Below the pieces are notes generated by a model. The model saw only the letters and a list, made by a program, of their open reading frames with translations, was not told where the DNA came from and made no database searches. Of a DNA stretch of 9,634 nucleotides, positions 5,504 to 9,634 are shown one piece after another. The stretch comes from Promethearchaeota archaeon (lineage in GTDB: Archaea > Asgardarchaeota > Lokiarchaeia > Sigynarchaeales > SOKP01). Location: NCBI GenBank assembly GCA_016839905.1, contig JAEOTJ010000116.1:1-9634 (forward strand), in the 5' to 3' direction. Within the stretch, counting starts at the first letter, position 1; the number at the start of each line of letters is the position of its first letter. The translations under genes and the position numbers were made by a program.

Positions 5504-7028
5504 CGTACATGCCTCCGAAAATATCTAAAATTTCTTCTTTATTGAGTTTTTTTGCAGGAAAACCCGAATAAATATTCCCTTTTCCTAATTTATCAAATTT
5601 AATTGTTGAGCTCATTGGAAGCATTGTAGAATTATCTTCCATTTCCATTCCAGGCACTCCTCCCATTATAGCGCTAAAAACACAATTATTTCCAATACGA
5701 GGTCCATAAAATGTTAGATTTTCATCACCATATACTCCATCTACTAGATGATTTGTATTATGTGCAAAAGTTCCAACATAACAATTTTTTCCATAATTTA
5801 TATGACTATGAATATAACATTCTTCAAACACAGTTCCCCTTCCTATTTTATTACACCCGATAAAATTTAGCTCCCAATTTAAAAGCCAGGGAAATGGAGA
5901 ACGCATTACTGCAAATATAGGATATTTTAAGAGAAAAGCTCTTAAATGATAATATTCAAGTGAGAGTGATGACTCATCCATTTTCCTATCAAAGATCCCT
6001 CCTGCGGGGCCTCTTTTATCAGTATATCGATAAAACAATCTAGTAATGATTGCAATAAAGATTAAATGAAGGATATAAATTCCAATTATGATTGAGGGAG
6101 TCAGAATCATTATAATTAAAGTGTCCATTTTTAACAATAATCCAATTGAAAAGGGAACTGTAAGAAAGTTTGGAATTAAAAATCCAAATAAAAAAAAAAC
6201 GAATAAAAATGCTGGTAAGATAAAAGAACCTCCTACAATAATCCAACCAGAAATTATATAAAATGTAAAGGGCACTGATATTTCTTGAATAGTAGTTTTT
6301 AAATTACTTTTATCATAATTCTTTTCGGCTTCACTATCAAAAATTGCTTTTTTAAGATCTATTTTTTCTCTATCAGAGATAATTGGTGAATTATCCATTA
6401 CTTTTTGAGCGGGAATCCCACTATAAATTGAGTTTGCTTCCAGATGTTGATTTACTTTTGTTAAGGTAATTGCATCTATAATAGTATTAGATTCAACGAT
6501 TGTACCTGGCATTATTACAGAATGGGCTCCAATGATGATATTATCTTTTAATACTACTTTTTTAATGATTAATTTATCTTGAATTATGACATTTGACATT
6601 ATTAAACTTCCTTGCCCAATTCTTATATTACTTCCACATTCAATAAATTCACAGTCAATCCATCCGCTATGAAACGAATTATGCTTTGCAAATTTAATAC
6701 CTAACATTTTTAATGCTAATTTTTCTAGAATTGGCAAGTTTAATTGCCGGGCTAACCACATAGGCCATTTTCTTATTACGCCTCTTAAACTCCAAAAACA
6801 ATAATCTTTATCATCTTTTATTCTCTGAAAAATACCTTCTTTTGGTTTATGAATGAGATTTATGATACTAAGAAATATTCTTGCTATGATAATAGCACTT
6901 ATAATTAATATAATAACACCAATAAAGAAAACTAGCGGAAAGAATATGAAAAAAATTAAATTAAATTTAGGAAAAAACTGCCAATAATACCAAAACCAAA
7001 TTATCGCTGGCTGAGCGCTTAACACCAT
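5493..7028 (-). CDS. Tandem two-module membrane beta-helix protein, Pls/NRPS-terminal type
   Basis: 511 residues from the first ATG. Module 1 (1-210): membrane segments about 1-58, linker IHKPKEGIF (59-67), LRGVIRKWPMWL, beta-helix about 127-200, ending YSGIPAQK. Module 2 (about 250-497): membrane segments 252-290 and 303-333, linker GPAGGIF, LRAFLLKYPIF, a more divergent beta-helix with GKNCYVGTFAHNTNH, ending YSGFPAKK. Each module repeats the plan of the downstream 344-residue protein, so the operon encodes three related modules. The family resembles the Pls/NRPS terminal domain; acyltransferase activity is inferred from the hexapeptide fold and the G-x-PA-K tail, not shown. The true start is probably upstream: the same frame is open to 7121 and encodes a paralogous N-terminus, but without ATG, GTG or TTG. 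It is the first gene of the operon. Confidence 0.75.
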   Translation of the reverse strand: MVLSAQPAIIWFWYYWQFFPKFNLIFFIFFPLVFFIGVIILIISAIIIARIFLSIINLIHKPKEGIFQRIKDDKDYCFWSLRGVIRKWPMWLARQLNLPILEKLALKMLGIKFAKHNSFHSGWIDCEFIECGSNIRIGQGSLIMSNVIIQDKLIIKKVVLKDNIIIGAHSVIMPGTIVESNTIIDAITLTKVNQHLEANSIYSGIPAQKVMDNSPIISDREKIDLKKAIFDSEAEKNYDKSNLKTTIQEISVPFTFYIISGWIIVGGSFILPAFLFVFFLFGFLIPNFLTVPFSIGLLLKMDTLIIMILTPSIIIGIYILHLIFIAIITRLFYRYTDKRGPAGGIFDRKMDESSLSLEYYHLRAFLLKYPIFAVMRSPFPWLLNWELNFIGCNKIGRGTVFEECYIHSHINYGKNCYVGTFAHNTNHLVDGVYGDENLTFYGPRIGNNCVFSAIMGGVPGMEMEDNSTMLPMSSTIKFDKLGKGNIYSGFPAKKLNKEEILDIFGGMYDGE

Positions 7029-7121
7029 GATAAGAAAATATATAGCATAATAATATTTTTTTGCAATTGTATTAGTAGTGCGAGGTCCTTCTCTTACAGT
7101 TGATGGTATTGAAATTTTTTC
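7029..7121 (-). other. Probable N-terminal coding extension of the 511-residue protein
   Basis: Thirty-one open codons lie directly upstream of the ATG at 7028, bounded by a TGA at 7122-7124. The translation contains GPRTTNT followed by a hydrophobic helix running into the annotated start. The paralogue encoded downstream has PITTNT at residues 31-36, also directly before its first membrane helix. The shared P-x-TTNT and the completed helix argue that this stretch is translated. No ATG, GTG or TTG exists in it, so the start is ATT (7115), ATA (7109) or another rare codon, or a frameshift/sequence error hides the true start. Confidence 0.55.
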
Positions 7122-7124
7122 TCA

Positions 7125-7140
7125 CTTTAAAATATAATAG
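7125..7140 (-). promoter_or_regulatory. TATA-like box for the beta-helix operon
   Basis: The minus strand reads CTATTATATTTTAAAG, centred about 105 bases before the ATG at 7028. That is roughly twice the spacing seen at other genes here and fits better with a start in the upstream extension. A second candidate, TTTTATAATACC, lies near 7151-7162. Confidence 0.35.
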
Positions 7141-7256
7141 GATTATATTGGTATTATAAAATTAATGTAAATTAAAAAATATCTTCATTCTTAATTCTTT
7201 AAATTATTATAAAAGAAAAACCAAAATTAAGAATTGAAAAATAATTTACTATAATT

Positions 7257-8321
7257 TCAAGCTTTTGGGATTTTTGGAAGTTTTCTACTTCCTGTTGCTT
7301 TTATATTTTTTTCTTGAGGGTTTTTCGATGATTGTTTTTTAGAAGGGGTTTTTTGAGCATTTTTTTTTTTAGGGGGAGGTCTTTGAGTTGTCGTTTTTTT
7401 TACAGTTGTACTAGCTTTACTATTTTTCTTTTCAAGTATTTCTATAGCTTCTACAATACCTTTTTCATGATCAAAATAAGCCCTTATTTTATGATTATCT
7501 ATTTCTATCACATTTTTTGGAACCTTTTTTACCTGTTGCCATTCTGTTTCTTTAATATTTTTCCCAAAAACTTGTACGGTTTTAGAAACTGCACCATATA
7601 ATGTGTGTCCTAGAATTAAATTTAAACGCTTATAGTCTTTAGGTATTTCAATTTTAAGAATCTTTTCCATAATCTTCTTTTTATTAACTCCAGATATTCC
7701 AGATGATGGTCCATAAGAATAACTCGATCGTTGAGGGGGAGTTTTATAAGGAGTTGTTTTTATTGGGGCGGATGCTTTTTTAGGTGTTGATATATTTTTT
7801 GCTATAGAAGTTTCTATTTTTTTTTCATTTTCCTTAAGTGCTGGGGAAGAATATTCCTCTGCTTTTGTATCTTCTGCATTAACTTTTATTATTTTAGGAC
7901 CCTCATCAGGAATTATTCCTTGATCTAACATTCTCTCTCGATCAACATTCCGAATATAACGCATATCCGCCAATTTTTCTGTAACTGGCATTGATTCTAA
8001 ATTAAATGCCTTTAAAAATTCAGTAACTTCACTTCCTTGATCTACTGAAACAATTTTACAACGATGATATGCTGCCACTTTTACTAATTCTTCTTGTAAT
8101 GCCTGAGCTACACGAGAAGATATAAATCTTTTTCTTACAGAAGATTTTGCTCCTTTCCATATAAATATTCTGCGAATATCCTCTCTTACGATGACAAAAA
8201 CTTGATCTGGGTGTAAAAGATTACCCAATTCACTACTATCAGTAACATCTAGTCTTACCCTTTCACCAGAGTCATCAAGTTCATAAACCATAAATATGTC
8301 GTAATCTGACAATAAAATCAC
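7257..8321 (-). CDS. Gelsolin-domain protein with unknown second domain and basic tail
   Basis: 354 residues from a GTG at 8321; an ATG at 8291 would give 344 and either is possible. Residues about 34-107 form one gelsolin domain: HPDQVFVIVRED, then IFIWKGAKSS (the WKG core), the long helix RKRFISSRVAQALQEEL, then CKIVSVDQGSEVTEFLKAF. Gelsolin domains bind and sever or cap actin filaments, often with calcium; Asgard archaea encode actin and gelsolin-like regulators. A low-complexity Ser/Pro/Lys linker (about 145-212) leads to a second compact domain (about 213-298: KILKIEIPKDYKRLNLIL through KGIVEAIEILEKK) that I do not recognise. The last 55 residues are Lys/Pro/Thr-rich with no hydrophobics, suggesting binding to polyanions such as filaments, acidic membranes or nucleic acid. 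Gene order alone does not tie it to an operon: the same-strand gene downstream has its own TATA candidates. Confidence 0.85.
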   Translation of the reverse strand: MILLSDYDIFMVYELDDSGERVRLDVTDSSELGNLLHPDQVFVIVREDIRRIFIWKGAKSSVRKRFISSRVAQALQEELVKVAAYHRCKIVSVDQGSEVTEFLKAFNLESMPVTEKLADMRYIRNVDRERMLDQGIIPDEGPKIIKVNAEDTKAEEYSSPALKENEKKIETSIAKNISTPKKASAPIKTTPYKTPPQRSSYSYGPSSGISGVNKKKIMEKILKIEIPKDYKRLNLILGHTLYGAVSKTVQVFGKNIKETEWQQVKKVPKNVIEIDNHKIRAYFDHEKGIVEAIEILEKKNSKASTTVKKTTTQRPPPKKKNAQKTPSKKQSSKNPQEKNIKATGSRKLPKIPKA

Positions 8322-8428
8322 AAACTGATAAATTTGATAATCTTGTTTAAAAATAATATAAATTTACATAAATAAAAATTTATTCTAAAGGATAGATAAA
8401 ATATTAATAAATAATTAAAGAATTGAAA

Positions 8429-8439
8429 AAATATAAAAG
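8429..8439 (+). promoter_or_regulatory. TATA-like box for the PssA gene
   Basis: AAATATAAAAG is centred about 51 bases before the ATG at 8485. The 163-base divergent gap also holds minus-strand boxes for the gelsolin gene: TTTATATTATTT (about 8354-8365), TTTTTAAAC (8345-8353) or TTTTTATTTA (about 8369-8378). Confidence 0.45.
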
Positions 8440-8442
8440 ATA

Positions 8443-8469
8443 AAAGAACTATAAAAGAACTAAAGAACT
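8443..8469 (+). repeat. Three AAAGAACT direct repeats in the PssA leader
   Basis: Exact copies of AAAGAACT begin at 8443, 8454 and 8462, between the TATA box and the start codon and spanning the expected transcription start. They could be regulator binding sites or merely local AT-rich slippage. Confidence 0.4.
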
Positions 8470-8484
8470 TATTAAGTAGAAAAA

Positions 8485-9270
8485 ATGTCAAGTATCTTAA
8501 GATTATTAAAATTAAAAGATTACATTACTCTAACTGGAACTACTCTTGGATTAATAAGTTTAGTATGTGGCTTTATGGGAGGTCGAGATTTCATTTCATT
8601 AGGATTTTTTCTTCTTTCTGTAACAATTGGCACAGATTTATTAGACGGTTATGTTGCTCGGAAAACAGGCACTGTAAATCAGATTGGAAAAGAATTAGAT
8701 TCTCTGAATGATTCTTTAACCTTTGGAATTGCTCCTGCTCTTTTAACATTTCAAGCATTTAAAACGGGCACTCCTTATGATTATATTCTCCTAATTGGAA
8801 CTGTTGCTTTTGCTTTAGGTGCTATACTCCGGCTAGCAAGGTTTAATATTTCTGAAGATGTTGGATATACAGGTATTCCTACCCCTTTAAGCTGTCTTTT
8901 AATAATTTTATTCTTTTATGCAAATTATTTTTATGCTTTTGCATTAGGAGGGGGAGGTCAGAGCGGTTTAAATCATCCATTTCCAGGTTTCTCGTATTAT
9001 ATTATTCCAATCATTCTGATATTAACAGCTTATTGCAATATTACAACTCATATTCATTTTGGAGAAAAAGATAAATTAATTTATGTTCTTTTTTTAATTT
9101 TTGCTCCTTTCAGTCCATTTTTTGGAATAGTTGGAATATTAAATCCCAATTTTATTTGGGCGATGAGTGCTTGTATTTTTTTCACAGGTGGATTCATAGT
9201 AGAGATGGTCTATATCATTTATGGTTATACATTAAAACCACCTGTAAAAAAGGAAAAGAAAAAGTCTTGA
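8485..9270 (+). CDS. pssA: CDP-alcohol phosphatidyltransferase, phosphatidyl/archaetidylserine synthase type
   Basis: A 261-residue membrane protein. The family signature is complete: D51-x2-D54-G55-x2-A58-R59-x8-G68-x3-D72-x3-D76, whose aspartates bind the metal and CDP-lipid. The stretch after it (SLTFGIAPALL) and the later ARFN and GIPTP motifs are typical of the PssA branch, which transfers serine to a CDP-activated lipid with release of CMP. In an archaeon the lipid is expected to be CDP-archaeol, giving archaetidylserine, the precursor of archaetidylethanolamine. About six to eight hydrophobic helices cover the rest. The C-terminal tail is Lys-rich. The gene has a TATA box and a leader with repeats, and is monocistronic as seen. 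An inositol- or glycerol-phosphate-using relative is possible but less likely. A transposable element starts just downstream. Confidence 0.85.
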   Translation: MSSILRLLKLKDYITLTGTTLGLISLVCGFMGGRDFISLGFFLLSVTIGTDLLDGYVARKTGTVNQIGKELDSLNDSLTFGIAPALLTFQAFKTGTPYDYILLIGTVAFALGAILRLARFNISEDVGYTGIPTPLSCLLIILFFYANYFYAFALGGGGQSGLNHPFPGFSYYIIPIILILTAYCNITTHIHFGEKDKLIYVLFLIFAPFSPFFGIVGILNPNFIWAMSACIFFTGGFIVEMVYIIYGYTLKPPVKKEKKKS

Positions 9271-9284
9271 ATTTATCATAATTA

Positions 9285-9324
9285 CTCAAGAAAACACTTC
9301 CATTTATGGGAGTGATGAATTGAG
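9285..9324 (+). repeat. Imperfect hairpin, probable IS200/IS605 left-end structure
   Basis: CACTTCCA (9295-9302), loop TTTA, and TGGGAGTG (9307-9314) form an 8-bp stem with one G-T wobble. Beyond symmetric 5-base internal loops, CTCAA (9285-9289) pairs with TTGAG (9320-9324). IS200/IS605 ends carry such subterminal hairpins for TnpA recognition. It could instead be the terminator region of the PssA gene. An additional long-range pairing, GCCTTA (9324-9329) with TAAGGC (9376-9381), follows. Confidence 0.45.
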
Positions 9325-9414
9325 CCTTATTCAAGTAGCCACGCTTTTTAAAAAAATCAGAAATCCGTCGCACTGTAAGGCATTTAAACGATTTTTTCTT
9401 CTTTTACCAAGTAG

Positions 9415-9634
9415 ATGATTAAAGCTATAAACGTCCGGATATACCCGAACAAGATGCAACGGATCCTAATCCACAAAACGATAGGATGCAGTCGGTTCGT
9501 ATATAATCAGATGTTAAACGAGAGAAAGCAAGTCCATGAGAAGTTAAAGAACGATAAAGAAGCCCTTAAGAATTATGCCTACAAAACCGAGAAACAATAC
9601 AAGGTCGAATTCCCGTTCCTGAAAGAAGCAGACT
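9415..9634 (+). CDS. tnpB: TnpB (OrfB, IS605/IS1341 type), 5' part
   Basis: Seventy-three codons from an ATG at 9415 run off the right edge. The N-terminus matches the TnpB/OrfB helix-turn-helix region: IKAINVRIYPNKMQRILI (the R-x-YP-x-x-x-Q pattern), then IGCSRFVYNQML, and later YKTEKQYKVEFPFLKEAD, the familiar (F/Y)-x-x-LKE-x-D ending of this segment. The catalytic RuvC-like motifs and zinc ribbon lie beyond the window, so activity cannot be judged. TnpB proteins are RNA-guided nucleases, with the guide encoded at the 3' end of the element, also outside the window. The codons use more C and G at third positions (CGG, ATC, AAC, CCG) than the neighbouring genes, and hand-counted GC is about 40%, which fits recent acquisition. 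A TAG directly precedes the ATG in frame, so the start is well supported. Confidence 0.85.
   Translation, partial: MIKAINVRIYPNKMQRILIHKTIGCSRFVYNQMLNERKQVHEKLKNDKEALKNYAYKTEKQYKVEFPFLKEAD

Larger units (their letters stand above)
9285..9634 (+). mobile_element. IS200/IS605-family (TnpB-carrying) element, left part only
   Basis: The element is inferred from a TnpB N-terminus at the right edge preceded by an end-like hairpin and about 90 bases of non-coding DNA. The exact left boundary and target motif cannot be set because the right end and an empty site are not visible. No TnpA transposase is present on this side. Confidence 0.55.

Noticed and set aside
4908..5528. Two 68-codon plus-strand ORFs over the beta-helix membrane gene
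   Set aside because: Both are antisense shadows of a protein with clear membrane and beta-helix organisation.
6040..6246. 68-codon minus-strand ORF inside the two-module beta-helix gene
   Set aside because: It is the same strand in another frame of a well-supported gene, with no recognisable sequence.
7332..7601. 89-codon plus-strand ORF antisense to the gelsolin gene tail
   Set aside because: Its Phe/Tyr-rich sequence is the complement of the Lys-rich tail and shows no domain.

Overview
The window is AT-rich DNA that reads as an Asgard archaeon, most likely of the Lokiarchaeia/Promethearchaeota group. This rests on gene content: two Ras/Rab-type small GTPases, a gelsolin-domain protein with a basic tail, an arrestin-fold protein, a longin-like protein with a possible zinc site, a divergent TFB/cyclin-like protein, and an archaeal-type CDP-alcohol phosphatidyltransferase. 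Promoters look archaeal: TATA-like boxes sit roughly 50-60 bases before most starts, and several genes are followed by oligo-T tracts rather than strong hairpins. No rRNA, tRNA or CRISPR array was seen.

Layout, left to right. (1) 1-1204: a TFB/cyclin-like gene running off the left edge on the minus strand, divergent from a ribbon-helix-helix regulator. The shared 182-bp intergenic region carries two TATA boxes and a tandem repeat that could be the regulator's operator. (2) 1205-1923: a gap with no intact ATG-started gene of normal size. Its right half holds an unusually long open frame (1512-1805) with stops upstream, either a decayed gene or one with an unrecognised start. (3) 1924-3129: two consecutive small GTPases, both with altered G-box residues. 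(4) 3168-4421: a convergent longin-like protein, then a divergently transcribed arrestin-like protein. (5) 4469-7121, minus strand: an overlapping two-gene operon of multi-membrane-pass, left-handed beta-helix proteins related to the Pls / NRPS-terminal domain. The first gene appears to begin upstream of its first ATG. (6) 7257-8321, minus: gelsolin-domain protein. (7) 8485-9270, plus: PssA-type phosphatidyl/archaetidylserine synthase. (8) about 9285-9634: left end of an IS200/IS605-family element with the 5' end of tnpB, running off the right edge, with more C- and G-ending codons than the resident genes.

Working picture (inference): apart from the regulators and the transposon, the genes point to membrane and cytoskeleton biology. 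They cover GTP switches, a longin-like possible GTPase partner, an arrestin-type adaptor, an actin-binding gelsolin, a polar-lipid headgroup enzyme and membrane-bound acyltransferase-like proteins. They are not one operon; strands alternate and most units have their own promoter. Any functional link is a neighbourhood hypothesis.
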